Part shown: in pieces, positions 24,188 through 32,004 of the stretch | Layout: each line of letters opens with the position of its first letter | Numbering within the stretch: the first letter of the stretch is position 1 | Source of the DNA: a virus | IMG/VR virus record: IMGVR_UViG_3300005253_000063 | Span: 54,355 to 118,354 of that record | DNA: 64,000 nucleotides | Reading direction: 5' to 3' (one strand) | Notes under the pieces: model-generated | What the model saw: only the letters and a program-made list of their open reading frames with translations | Told to the model about the DNA's origin: nothing | Databases searched by the model: none | Translations under genes and position numbers: made by a program

Positions 24188-25575
24188 TGTGGCTGGAAGC
24201 TAATAACTTGCACGCGCGGGTCGTGCGCGCAACGCGAGAAGACCGGCGTTGGTTGCACGGCTACCTCTCGTTCGAAGATACGAGCGCGCACTACCGCAAG
24301 GGTGGGGGTGGCGGACGGACGTCGCTTTACAACCTCATCGCTGACTCGTTCCCCGCGGGACTCATCTCGCTCGTCATCCGCGGTGCAAAGGCCGAGGGCA
24401 TGCAGGTGCAGATCATTGACAAGCGTACGTGCCCCGCGCCACGCGATCCCAACGCGGACCTGGCCTGGCTACGCGACTACCAGGAGGACGCAGTCGAAGC
24501 TAGCGCTCGCAGGACGCGTGGCATTCTCTGGATGCCGACCGGCTCGGGCAAAGGGGAAATAGTGCTCGGCCTTGTGCGCGCGATGCCCTGCAACTGGCTG
24601 TTCGTGGTCCACCGCTCCGGGTTGATGTATGACATCGCGGACCGATACGAAAAACGGAACTCACTCGAAGCAGCTGGCCGCATCGGCGATGGGAAGTGGG
24701 AGTCTGCGGACCCGAGCGGCGCGAGCGGAGCCTCTCTCACGTGTGCGACGTTTCAGACTTTGAGTAAGGCATACGGCACCCCGCAGTTCGCACAGCTCGC
24801 GAACTCTGCCCAGGGCCTCATCGTTGACGAAGCGCACTGTTTGCCAGCCGCGTCGTTTTGGCGCGTCGCGATGCAGATGCGGAACGCGTACTACCGGATC
24901 GCGATGAGCGGCACACCGCTCGCGCGCGGTGACAGGAAGAGCCTGTACACGGTCGCCGCAATGGGCTCGGTCATCTATCGCATCAAGCCGGACGTGTTGA
25001 TCGCTGCAGGCGTGCTCGCGAAGCCGCGCATCAAGTTGGTGCCCTGCTTCCAAACGAGCGACCGGCCCACGTGGCAGGGCGTGTACGGCGAGTGCATCGT
25101 ACGATCGAAGCGCCGCAACCGGCTTGTTACCGAAGCCGCGAAGCGTGCGAAGGCGCCGATGCTCATCTTCGTCAAGGAGATCAAGCACGGCAAGCTGCTC
25201 CGCACGATGCTCGAAGACGCGAACATCCAGACCGACTTCGTCTGGGGTTCGGACTCGCAGCGGTCCCGCGAGCGTTCGGTCGAACGACTGGAGCGCGGCG
25301 ACATCGATGCGATCGTTTGCTCGGTCGTCTTCCAGGAGGGCATCGACATCCCTTCGCTGGAGTCGGTCGTTGTTGCCAGCGGTGGGCAGAGTGTCATCGC
25401 TACGCTGCAACGCATCGGTCGCGGGATGCGAACCGACCAAGGACGTAAGACGACGTTTGAAGTATGGGACCTCGACGACCGTGGGCAGAAGTGGTTGGAG
25501 AAGCACAGCCGCGCTCGGTCTCGCGCGTACCGTTCGGAAGGCTACGAAGTCGTAGTCGAATCGGTGGCCGCGTGA
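24187..25575 (+). CDS. SF2 DNA/RNA helicase, UvsW-like
   Basis: 462 residues, GTG start overlapping the upstream stop. Walker A PTGSGKG (about 117), VDEAH box (about 214), motif III MSGTP, and the C-terminal helicase motifs GIDIPSLESVVVASGGQS and QRIGRGMRT. An N-terminal extension of about 85 residues precedes the helicase core, as in UvsW. UvsW-type enzymes reverse replication forks and branch-migrate recombination intermediates, fitting the RecA/UvsY/SbcCD set here. Confidence 0.75.
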   Translation: MWLEANNLHARVVRATREDRRWLHGYLSFEDTSAHYRKGGGGGRTSLYNLIADSFPAGLISLVIRGAKAEGMQVQIIDKRTCPAPRDPNADLAWLRDYQEDAVEASARRTRGILWMPTGSGKGEIVLGLVRAMPCNWLFVVHRSGLMYDIADRYEKRNSLEAAGRIGDGKWESADPSGASGASLTCATFQTLSKAYGTPQFAQLANSAQGLIVDEAHCLPAASFWRVAMQMRNAYYRIAMSGTPLARGDRKSLYTVAAMGSVIYRIKPDVLIAAGVLAKPRIKLVPCFQTSDRPTWQGVYGECIVRSKRRNRLVTEAAKRAKAPMLIFVKEIKHGKLLRTMLEDANIQTDFVWGSDSQRSRERSVERLERGDIDAIVCSVVFQEGIDIPSLESVVVASGGQSVIATLQRIGRGMRTDQGRKTTFEVWDLDDRGQKWLEKHSRARSRAYRSEGYEVVVESVAA

Positions 25576-25820
25576 TCGAAGTTCCCGCGCGCATCGTCTG
25601 CGACACCGAGGGTTGTGACGCGAGCGAGGACATCGTTCTTCGCAGCAAGGCCGGATCGAATTACCTCGCGGTTCGGAAGGGAATCTGGGACGAGGGGATG
25701 ACGTTGCCACCCGAGTGGGCGGCTATCTGGTCGAAGAGCGAGAACTGCGAGTACATCCAATGCCCGACGTGTGCGAAGACGTATGACGCGCGCAAGCGTT
25801 TGGAAAAGACAACGGCATAG
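25572..25820 (+). CDS. Small zinc-binding protein
   Basis: 82 residues, GTG start overlapping the helicase stop. VCDTEGCDASED and IQCPTCAKTYDARKRLEK give two CxxC-type pairs. Last gene before the terminator at 25824. Function unknown. Confidence 0.5.
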   Translation: MIEVPARIVCDTEGCDASEDIVLRSKAGSNYLAVRKGIWDEGMTLPPEWAAIWSKSENCEYIQCPTCAKTYDARKRLEKTTA

Positions 25821-25823
25821 CAA

Positions 25824-25849
25824 AAGGGCCCCGGTTCCCCGGAGCCCTT
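25824..25849. terminator. Bidirectional terminator-like hairpin between convergent operons
   Basis: AAGGGCCCCGG (25824-25834), loop TTCC, CCGGAGCCCTT (25839-25849): an 11-bp stem with one mismatch, flanked by A-run on the left and TT on the right, between genes converging from 25820 and 25870. Confidence 0.7.
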
Positions 25850-25869
25850 CCGCACGAGCGCGGCGGTCG

Positions 25870-26217
25870 CTACTTCGCCTGCTGGTCGAGTGCTGCCCGC
25901 ACCCAATCGCTCAAGGTCATGCCTGCAGCCTTGGCCGCTGCGTGCCATTGTGCGAGCTGGTGCTTGTAGCAGTTCACAAGCATCTGCGCATCGCGTGGTG
26001 TGGACTTCTTGCGGAGTCGCAGCGGCAGCTCGATGTCGTTCTTCTCGAACCAGTTCTTCGCTGTTGTCTTGCCGATGCGCTTGAAGTCGTCGTCCTGGTG
26101 CACGATCCAGCGGCGACCCGCCGTGAGGTACATCGTCGAGCCGGTGGCCCGCCACTTGGTTGCGCGGACTGGGTTGAACCGTCCGCCGCCTTTGATATGG
26201 ACTTGGATGCTCGCCAT
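25870..26217 (-). CDS. Hypothetical protein, possible ribbon-helix-helix end
   Basis: 115 residues, GGGAGG upstream of ATG. N-terminal beta segment (MASIQVHIKGGGRF) and a C-terminal stretch MTLSDWVRAALDQQAK that resembles a ribbon-helix-helix second helix. Last gene of the minus block starting at 29076. Low-confidence function. Confidence 0.45.
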   Translation of the reverse strand: MASIQVHIKGGGRFNPVRATKWRATGSTMYLTAGRRWIVHQDDDFKRIGKTTAKNWFEKNDIELPLRLRKKSTPRDAQMLVNCYKHQLAQWHAAAKAAGMTLSDWVRAALDQQAK

Positions 26218-26230
26218 CGGCTTTACCTCC

Positions 26231-26476
26231 CTACGCACAGACGCGCTGTTGACTATGGATGCCATTGTAGATTGTGATCGAGCCATAGACTTTGCCGTGA
26301 TGCGACACGTTGTAGAGCATCTCATCGCGGGCCTTGCGCACGATCCAGCCGCGGCCGTACTTTGTGCGGACGTGTTGCTTCGCGAATGCGAGCGCCTCGC
26401 GAGCGGAGTTGAAGCCATGCTCCGTGTAGAGCCCATCACTATCGCCGAACATGCAAAACTGTACTCGGTGTTTCAT
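26231..26476 (-). CDS. Hypothetical protein, 81 residues
   Basis: Mixed alpha/beta with many aromatic residues (YNVSHHGKVYGSITIYNG). Found between small genes of the AAA+/VWA block. No domain recognised. Confidence 0.4.
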   Translation of the reverse strand: MKHRVQFCMFGDSDGLYTEHGFNSAREALAFAKQHVRTKYGRGWIVRKARDEMLYNVSHHGKVYGSITIYNGIHSQQRVCA

Positions 26477-26488
26477 GGTCCGTCTCCC

Positions 26489-26869
26489 TTACGCGAACGC
26501 GCGGTGGTTATGGTTGTGGTTGTCCTCGACCGCTTCGTGTACGCGGGACCCGAGCCCCGAACGATCGACCCAGCGTGCAGACGTGCGCTCGACCAGCTCC
26601 CGTACGAACGACTTGGGCGTGTAACCGTGTTTGCTGATCGCGCTGCGCACGTCCTTGTCGGCCTGCCGCGACACCACGCCGTGGCACTCGCGCGGTGCGT
26701 ACCACGCGTCCACGTCGTCGTGCGCTTCGACCTCTCCAAACATGATGCCGAGAATGTCGCTCGCGCAACGGCTGAGCTTGAAGCTCGGGTGGTGCGCTAA
26801 TCGAAGGACGTACTGCGTGGGCAGGTCCGCCGTGAGCGCGAGGAATGCGATGAAGTTGTGTGTCGTCAT
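26489..26869 (-). CDS. Hypothetical protein preceded by the repeated leader
   Basis: 126 residues from ATG 26869, fixed by GGAGGCTGG (26874-26882). N-terminal helix (NFIAFLALTADLPTQYVLRL), acidic middle, histidine-rich end (HNHNHNH). No family recognised. Confidence 0.45.
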   Translation of the reverse strand: MTTHNFIAFLALTADLPTQYVLRLAHHPSFKLSRCASDILGIMFGEVEAHDDVDAWYAPRECHGVVSRQADKDVRSAISKHGYTPKSFVRELVERTSARWVDRSGLGSRVHEAVEDNHNHNHRAFA

Positions 26870-26906
26870 TGTGCCAGCCTCCTGTTGGTTGGAGCAGAAG
26901 CGCTCC
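26870..26906 (-). promoter_or_regulatory. Leader element: hairpin and extended Shine-Dalgarno
   Basis: In the minus direction: GGAGC/GCTCC hairpin (26891-26906), AACCAACA, then GGAGGCTGG (26874-26882), ending 4 nt before the ATG at 26869. Fifth copy of the leader, on the opposite strand to the others. Confidence 0.65.
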
Positions 26907-26949
26907 TTCACACGCACCCCGTGACCGCGATGCGTGCTGAGGAACATCC

Positions 26950-27189
26950 CTACTGACCCGTCCCGACACGTGCGTCTTCGAGTGCGTCTTCGATGGCTGC
27001 GTGCGCGTCCATCACGATATCGATGTACAGCTCTTCTGCCTCGTCCAGCCCGCCGTCGATCAACGCGACCGACGCCTTGTGCCAATCGGCCGACAGGTCG
27101 TGGTACATGCGAACGTTAACGCGGCGAACCTTGCGGAGCGCATCGCGTGCCTGCTGCTTCGTACTGAGAACGTCTTGTCGTATCGTCAT
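26950..27189 (-). CDS. Hypothetical helical protein, 79 residues
   Basis: ATG 27189 preceded by GAAAGG. Amphipathic helices, acidic C-terminal half (DEAEELYIDIVMDAHAAIED). Function unknown; part of the second AAA+/VWA operon. Confidence 0.4.
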   Translation of the reverse strand: MTIRQDVLSTKQQARDALRKVRRVNVRMYHDLSADWHKASVALIDGGLDEAEELYIDIVMDAHAAIEDALEDARVGTGQ

Positions 27190-27193
27190 GGTC

Positions 27194-28018
27194 CTAGTTT
27201 CCTTTCGTGTTGAGGACGCGGTCCAGTTCGCTTGCGACCCACTTGACGGGGTCGCTGCGGAGCACGGAGTCCGACAGGTGACCGCGACCGAAGACGATGT
27301 CGTTCGGTCCTGCGCCGAGGATCTCGCGTGCGACCGTGTTGCCCTGGTAGCTCTCGCCCCAAGCGATGCAACCAGCCTTCGGTGCCTTCGCAACGTCGTG
27401 GGTGATGCGGAATGCGAAGTCCCGCATGAACGCGGAGTGCCCAATGACTGCGCCCGCGAGTGCCCAGTTGACAGGCTTCAGTCCGAGAGGGACCTTCACG
27501 AGTACGTCCTGCCGCCTGATCCTGAAGTACGTGAACGCGATGACTTCGACCGGACGCTGCTTTGACAGGCAATGCGCGAACGCGAGCAACGCGAGTCCGC
27601 GTTTCTCTACATCCTTCGCATCGACGCCACCGCTGCAGCCGATGTCAACATACACGCGGACCGGAGCCTTCGCGTCAACGACCTTGACCTTGCGCGAGAA
27701 CGGCTTCTGCGAACCCGCGAGGTACGCGGAGACCCGAACGCGCCCACCCGCGACCACGTTGCGTTTGCGACGGCGGGGGTTCTCAACCTTCACCGTGCGG
27801 CTAACCTTCTCTGCAAATTCGCGTGCCCGCTTCACCTGATTCAACGCGCCGCGCTCCAGCATGTCCTGGCACTCCGCAGCGGTCGCTCCGACAAACTCGC
27901 TGTCCTCGTTAATCGTGATGCGGGTGCGCAGGTCGCGCGATACACCAGCCAGCTTCGTTGCGGGGATCTTTACGACCTTCAGCTGTTTGATCGTGGGGTG
28001 CTTGTCGATGCGGTACAT
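27194..28018 (-). CDS. VWA-like protein paired with AAA+ ATPase
   Basis: 274 residues, ATGA overlap with the stop of the ATPase. VRVYVDIGCSGGVDAKD (about residue 134) looks like a modified MIDAS loop (D-x-G-x-S), with FAHCLSKQRPVEVIAF and the basic motif PRRRKRN upstream. This is the CobT-like partner expected for a CobS/MoxR ATPase. Client unknown. Confidence 0.6.
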   Translation of the reverse strand: MYRIDKHPTIKQLKVVKIPATKLAGVSRDLRTRITINEDSEFVGATAAECQDMLERGALNQVKRAREFAEKVSRTVKVENPRRRKRNVVAGGRVRVSAYLAGSQKPFSRKVKVVDAKAPVRVYVDIGCSGGVDAKDVEKRGLALLAFAHCLSKQRPVEVIAFTYFRIRRQDVLVKVPLGLKPVNWALAGAVIGHSAFMRDFAFRITHDVAKAPKAGCIAWGESYQGNTVAREILGAGPNDIVFGRGHLSDSVLRSDPVKWVASELDRVLNTKGN

Positions 28019-29076
28019 CAGTTGACTCCTTCGAGCGCGTGATTCTGGTCGAAGTCTGAGAAACACGACAGCCCGACATCGTATGCAGCCTCGCGCACCG
28101 GAACTCCGCACGACACTGCGCGACAGAGCGCGTAGGTTCGTCGCGGACCCCAGGTCGTCTCGACACCGTAGCGTTCCAGGTTCTTCCGAATCTTCCAGCT
28201 CGCCTTGACGGACTGCTCGCTGCCCGGAGTTTTCGCAAGAGCAATCGCGCGCTCGGTCGGCTCGTGCAGACCCCAGTGATACTTAATTTCGAACCGGTCG
28301 ATCAGCGCGCCGTCCTGAGCCTGCCGCGCGCTGTACTGCATGGTCGCGCCTTCGCCCGTGGTGTTCGCAGTTGCGATTACGATCTTGTCGTCCGCAATTT
28401 CGACTTGCCCCATCGGGAAGACCGCCACGCCGTTCGCTAGTACCGCATTCATTGAGACCAGCGCGCCCGGGTCGTTGCCGTCAATCTCGTCCATGAGGAG
28501 CACGGCTTTGCCTTCGTAGGTGGCCCATCGGTACAGCTCGGTCTCGTGGTACACGCCGTTCGCGTCAAACGACCCGAACAGTTCGTACTTGTCATCGACC
28601 GGAGTGAGGATGAACAGCTTCCATCCGAGGTCCGCGCAAATCATCTTGACCGCTGTGGTCTTGCCGAGTCCCGCGTCACCCGTGATCCAGATGCGCGTCA
28701 CGCCGCCTTCGATGTACTGATGGAGGCGCTGGAACTTCGGATGCTCGATGCGACCGTTGTTCTCGATCGCTTCCTCGGCCTCGAACTCGATCGAGTCCTC
28801 GCCTTCGGCATCGACCATGGAGGGAACCTCATCCGCGGAGATCGCCGAGAACAGGAACGGGCGCTTGTTGACCGCGCCCTTCACCAGCTCCGCTTGCATC
28901 AGCGCGCGGAGCGCCTTGTGCACACGCCCCCGGCTCACACCAATTGCGATCGAGATGTCGGGAACGATGCTCGCGCTGCCCCGGCCCTGCAGGTGTGTGA
29001 GGACCGTCATCTCGACCGTGCTGAAGTGGGGGGAGTACGTGCCGTCTGCGTTCTGTCGGATGTTCTCGATGTACAT
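28018..29076 (-). CDS. AAA+ ATPase (CobS/MoxR-like) with N-terminal winged helix
   Basis: 352 residues from ATG 29076, preceded by AAAGGCTGG. Residues 1-65 form a winged-helix-like DNA-binding domain (ISIAIGVSRGRVHKALRALM). The AAA+ core has Walker A GDAGLGKTT (about 133), Walker B VLLMDEID (about 185) and sensor ATANTTGEG. Paired with the VWA-like gene directly downstream, forming a second ATPase/VWA module in the window. The winged helix is an unusual addition. Confidence 0.7.
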   Translation of the reverse strand: MYIENIRQNADGTYSPHFSTVEMTVLTHLQGRGSASIVPDISIAIGVSRGRVHKALRALMQAELVKGAVNKRPFLFSAISADEVPSMVDAEGEDSIEFEAEEAIENNGRIEHPKFQRLHQYIEGGVTRIWITGDAGLGKTTAVKMICADLGWKLFILTPVDDKYELFGSFDANGVYHETELYRWATYEGKAVLLMDEIDGNDPGALVSMNAVLANGVAVFPMGQVEIADDKIVIATANTTGEGATMQYSARQAQDGALIDRFEIKYHWGLHEPTERAIALAKTPGSEQSVKASWKIRKNLERYGVETTWGPRRTYALCRAVSCGVPVREAAYDVGLSCFSDFDQNHALEGVN

Positions 29077-29106
29077 GCTGCCAGCCTTTCGTTGAGTTTG
29101 TGGGTT

Positions 29107-29150
29107 CTTTCCCATACCTATATAGTGCCCTAGCTATATATCGTCTGCAA
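29107..29150 (-). promoter_or_regulatory. AT-rich promoter/operator of the AAA+/VWA operon
   Basis: Local AT-rich stretch with the inverted repeat TATATAG (29119-29125) and CTATATA (29134-29140) 30-65 nt upstream of the ATG at 29076. TTGCAG and TATATA in the minus direction are promoter-like. The symmetry suggests a dimeric repressor site. Confidence 0.5.
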
Positions 29151-29298
29151 TACCCTATTTTCCCTGGCAACTCCGGCGGTTACAACACGCCCATACGCGC
29201 GGGACGCGTGTGAGCGGGCGTACGAGGGGTCTGCTGGGGCCGTGTCGCGGGGTCCCGACGGGGTGCGGAATGCGCGCGAGCGCGCCCAAGTCACAGAC
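29151..29298. other. Intergenic region between divergent operons
   Basis: About 150 nt without a supported gene; GC-rich with short repeats such as GGGGTCC also found at 21040-21130. Probably upstream of the small plus-strand genes at 29299. No clear promoter. Confidence 0.3.
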
Positions 29299-29373
29299 AT
29301 GGCAACGAAGGTGGAGATAGTCGAACGGTGGCGTGCAGCCGATGCGAAGCGGCGCCTCGGAGACGTTGCGTGA
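29299..29373 (+). CDS. 24-residue micro-protein made almost entirely of the DAxxRLG motif
   Basis: ATG 29299 to TGA 29373. The product is MATKVEIVERW followed by RAADAKRRLGDVA, i.e. the shared tail motif as a free peptide. The stop overlaps the next GTG (GTGA), and the motif codons hold GGAGA, a ribosome site for it. No other frame explains this stretch. Short length lowers certainty. Confidence 0.5.
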   Translation: MATKVEIVERWRAADAKRRLGDVA

Positions 29374-29642
29374 GCGACGAGCCCCTGCGGTCGCGTCTCG
29401 CACTCGGACAGTACGTCGCTTTACATGAGATACACGACTGGCTCGTGAAGGAAGGGTTCGACTTGGCGACAATGGGTGAGCTGTTGAATCGGTTGAGAGA
29501 ACGCGGGATCGTAGAGGCTCATACCTACCCTGGTCTCACTCACTACCCGGACTGGCGCTTGGCCGTGCCTATCGCCTTTGCGATCCACCATGCGACCATC
29601 GTCGACGCGGAGCTACGACTCGAACATTGGAGCGGCGAATGA
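29370..29642 (+). CDS. Small winged-helix-like protein with DAELRLE end
   Basis: 90 residues, GTG start overlapping the micro-ORF. Helical with an HTH-like middle (LHEIHDWLVKEGFDLATMGE). The C-terminus TIVDAELRLEHWSGE resembles the shared tail. Ends overlapping the next ATG. Confidence 0.45.
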   Translation: MSDEPLRSRLALGQYVALHEIHDWLVKEGFDLATMGELLNRLRERGIVEAHTYPGLTHYPDWRLAVPIAFAIHHATIVDAELRLEHWSGE

Positions 29643-29878
29643 TCAAAGGCTTCAGACTCGTCCGGCACTTCGATCCGGACTTCACGCCATGCGGTTGCGT
29701 GACGCATCTGTTCTACACGGTAGACTGCGGCGAGGTCTACGAGAAGCGCTTGACGGTGCGCGTTCACAGCAACGTGTACCTCTGCATCTTCGCGCGCGTC
29801 TGCGCGGCGTGCGGCGCTGCTTGGTCTTCCGAAGCCGAGATGTTCCGATCCGAGGTGGAGCAGAGACTCGTCAACTAG
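29639..29878 (+). CDS. Hypothetical cysteine-containing protein
   Basis: 79 residues, ATGA overlap. Cys in CGCVTH, VDCGEV, YLCIFARVCAACGAAW suggests a zinc site. Convergent with the minus-strand gene ending at 29875 (4-nt overlap). Function unknown. Confidence 0.4.
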   Translation: MIKGFRLVRHFDPDFTPCGCVTHLFYTVDCGEVYEKRLTVRVHSNVYLCIFARVCAACGAAWSSEAEMFRSEVEQRLVN

Positions 29879-30144
29879 AGATCGAGGCCCACGTCGGCGA
29901 CGTACTCTTTGACGTAGTTGTGAATCACGGGGTCGTCAGTGCTGAAGAGGACACACTCGGCGAACTCGTGGTAGCTCGCGACCAGTTTCGCGTACGCCTT
30001 CTGCAGTTCGTCATACGACCACTCCGCGCGTCCCTCTAGTCCGCACGTGCACGGTCCCTTGTAACGCGGACTGCCGGCCCGCCAGTATCGTCCCTCGCAT
30101 CCGTCCGCATGGCGGTGCTCCTCCTGCTGTTGCGACTCGCTCAT
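29875..30144 (-). CDS. Hypothetical protein, 89 residues
   Basis: ATG overlapping the stop of the upstream small gene (ATGA). N-terminus MSESQQQEE is nearly identical to the start of that gene (MSEPQQQE). CEGRYWRAGSP and CTCGLEG may bind metal. Function unknown. Confidence 0.45.
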   Translation of the reverse strand: MSESQQQEEHRHADGCEGRYWRAGSPRYKGPCTCGLEGRAEWSYDELQKAYAKLVASYHEFAECVLFSTDDPVIHNYVKEYVADVGLDL

Positions 30145-30290
30145 CGCTTCGCCACCCTGATGGCCCACAGACAGAAGGCGCGGAGCCCGTTCGTAACGGA
30201 CATGCAGCCGCCCTTCGTGATCGGTTTGAACTCAGCCCGACCGGGGTTGTATCTGTCGTACTCTAGCTCCTGCTGTTGCGGCTCGCTCAT
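30141..30290 (-). CDS. Small protein, 49 residues
   Basis: ATG 30290 to TGA 30141, with ATGA overlaps at both ends. Begins MSEPQQQELEYD, then GGCMSVTNGLRAFCLWAI. The shared N-terminus with the next gene points to a local duplication. Confidence 0.5.
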   Translation of the reverse strand: MSEPQQQELEYDRYNPGRAEFKPITKGGCMSVTNGLRAFCLWAIRVAKR

Positions 30291-30382
30291 TGCTTCCCGC
30301 GTCGACGCATCTGCCATCGCACGATGCGGCGGAGCCCGCCGTTGACCAGCTTGAGTCCGACCTTCGCAACTGTCTTGAGCAT
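30287..30382 (-). CDS. Candidate small basic protein, 31 residues
   Basis: ATG 30382 to TGA 30287, overlapping the next ATG. Highly basic (VRWQMRRRGKQ). Kept because it fits the chain of overlaps; length alone would not support it. Confidence 0.4.
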   Translation of the reverse strand: MLKTVAKVGLKLVNGGLRRIVRWQMRRRGKQ

Positions 30383-30407
30383 CGAGTCAGCCGGACCTGG
30401 CAAACAA

Positions 30408-31163
30408 TCACGACTCTTCAAGACAGTGCTTCCGGCGCACGGCCTTCCGGTCGGCATCGGTCACGCGGAGCATGACATGATCGGATGGGCCCTTCGAGGC
30501 ATCGGGTCTACACGGGCTCATCTTCCGACCAACGTCGTGGGCCAACCCAATGACATGGCATAGCTCGTGTGACCAGACCCAGAGGTCGACGTCGATCGTC
30601 GAGGGCGCGGGATAGTAGATGCGCCACTCCTGTTTGGTTGGCGCGTAGCAGGTGCACGCGGCGTGGCGTCTTGGGTTACACTGCCACGCGCAATTCGTTC
30701 CTGCTGGCGGTGCATCGAAGTCGACGAGCACGTCCGCGTCCTCTTCGCTGCTGAGCACGAACAGTTCGCACCCGACCTGGTCGACCCACAGATCGACCGC
30801 GGCTTTTAGCGAACGTCCGCCGACGCCGTCCACGCCAGCGACGCGAAGCGGTACGTGCGGCCAGTCGAGTGGGTCCGGCTCGAAGGTCGGTTCGACACGG
30901 CGCTCGCAAGCGAAGAGAGTGAGCAGAACGAACGCGAAGATCCCATAGCCACCGAGCGGACGCATCAGCGATTCCCAGTTCACCTTTGTGCGGTATGGGG
31001 CGAGGCGCCGCTCCAGCATTGCGCGGAACTTGGGACACTCCGCGATCTCCTTGGCGATCTCGTTGATGTTATCGGGGACCTCCAGGTTCGCGAACGCTCC
31101 CGGGCCAGGAGCTGCCGGGGTCGTCCACAGCGGTGAATCTGCGCGAGTCTTCTCGATGGTCAT
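30408..31163 (-). CDS. Membrane-anchored metzincin-like zinc metalloprotease
   Basis: 251 residues. SHELCHVIGLAHD fits the extended zinc motif HExxHxxGxxHD of metzincins. One hydrophobic segment (about 73-88, GIFAFVLLTLF, followed by ACERR) anchors it or acts as a lipoprotein-like signal; if translation starts at the internal ATG near 30965 this becomes a lipobox. The protease part would lie outside the cytoplasm. Cys pairs (CAWQC, CTC) suggest disulfides. Role could be virion entry, release or host-surface cleavage; not decided by sequence. Confidence 0.6.
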   Translation of the reverse strand: MTIEKTRADSPLWTTPAAPGPGAFANLEVPDNINEIAKEIAECPKFRAMLERRLAPYRTKVNWESLMRPLGGYGIFAFVLLTLFACERRVEPTFEPDPLDWPHVPLRVAGVDGVGGRSLKAAVDLWVDQVGCELFVLSSEEDADVLVDFDAPPAGTNCAWQCNPRRHAACTCYAPTKQEWRIYYPAPSTIDVDLWVWSHELCHVIGLAHDVGRKMSPCRPDASKGPSDHVMLRVTDADRKAVRRKHCLEES

Positions 31164-31193
31164 TATTGTCGCCTCCTCCCCGGAGCCTACCAC

Positions 31194-31781
31194 CTACGAC
31201 ACCGAGCGCGCGAAGTTGTTGGCCGCTTGTCGCGCCTCGTCCATGGTCTTGATGGTCTTACGCCCGTGTTCGAGGAACGGTGTCTTGTCCGTTGCGCCGG
31301 GGAACGTTTCCTCGAAGAGCTTGTTGCCGATGGCGAAGCCGACGATCGCACGGTGGCTCCAGCCGTACCACTTCTCTTCTTCGAGACAGTAGCCAACCGA
31401 GCAGACGTTGTGACTCGGGGACGCCTTCTCCGGGGCGATGCCTTTTCGTTTGCAGAGGAAGGCCGCGTCACGCGGGTTGCCGATGTAGTCGCCGCTCGGC
31501 GTGTACGCTGAGCGCATGTCGAGCGGGATGCCACAGGTGACAATGATCTCCGTGCGGATCTCGTAGCCCCACTTCTTCCACCGGTGAACATGGACCGTCT
31601 CCCGTTCCGCGACGAGCCACTGCGCACCGCAGCGTGCGCATTGGAGCCCGACCTGGAAACCGTTACCCTTCGCAAGCGGTACGATAATCGTGCACGCCTT
31701 AAACCGTTCCGGGCACGCGGGGCACCGCAACGCTTCATGGACCTCGTGGCGTTTCCTACGCCTCTTCCTTGGTCGTGTCAT
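31194..31781 (-). CDS. Hypothetical zinc-ribbon protein
   Basis: 195 residues, GAGGAGG 6 nt before ATG 31781. Basic N-terminus (RPRKRRRKRHE), zinc ribbon CPACPERF ... CARCGAQW, then a conserved-looking block KWYGWSHRAIVGFAIG. Possibly nucleic-acid binding. No family recognised. Confidence 0.5.
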   Translation of the reverse strand: MTRPRKRRRKRHEVHEALRCPACPERFKACTIIVPLAKGNGFQVGLQCARCGAQWLVAERETVHVHRWKKWGYEIRTEIIVTCGIPLDMRSAYTPSGDYIGNPRDAAFLCKRKGIAPEKASPSHNVCSVGYCLEEEKWYGWSHRAIVGFAIGNKLFEETFPGATDKTPFLEHGRKTIKTMDEARQAANNFARSVS

Positions 31782-32004
31782 GTAAACCTCCTCTGCGTGG
31801 TGGCGACATTCTGGAGTACGCCTCCGCCGCTTCTTCACACGTGGTAGAGCAGAACCTGTACCGCTTGAGACGCGCGCGCACCTCGACGGGAAGCAACTTG
31901 GGTAGCGACTCGCGGACCAAGGTGAAGTGCGTCCGCGAGACCCCGATCGAATCTTCGCCCAGCTGCGCGTCGCAGTAGTCGCACCGTTGATTCTCCTGAG
32001 TCAA
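31756..32004 (-). CDS. Small protein with CxxC...CxxxC
   Basis: 82 residues from a TTG overlapping the upstream stop (TTGA); an ATG at 32040 is the alternative. CDYCDAQLG and RFCSTTCEE form a treble-clef-like pair. Overlaps the next gene by 26 nt. Confidence 0.45.
   Translation of the reverse strand: MTQENQRCDYCDAQLGEDSIGVSRTHFTLVRESLPKLLPVEVRARLKRYRFCSTTCEEAAEAYSRMSPPRRGGLHDTTKEEA

Noticed and set aside
24661-25710. A 349-codon minus-strand frame over the helicase
   Set aside because: Shadow of the helicase, which shows all SF2 motifs.
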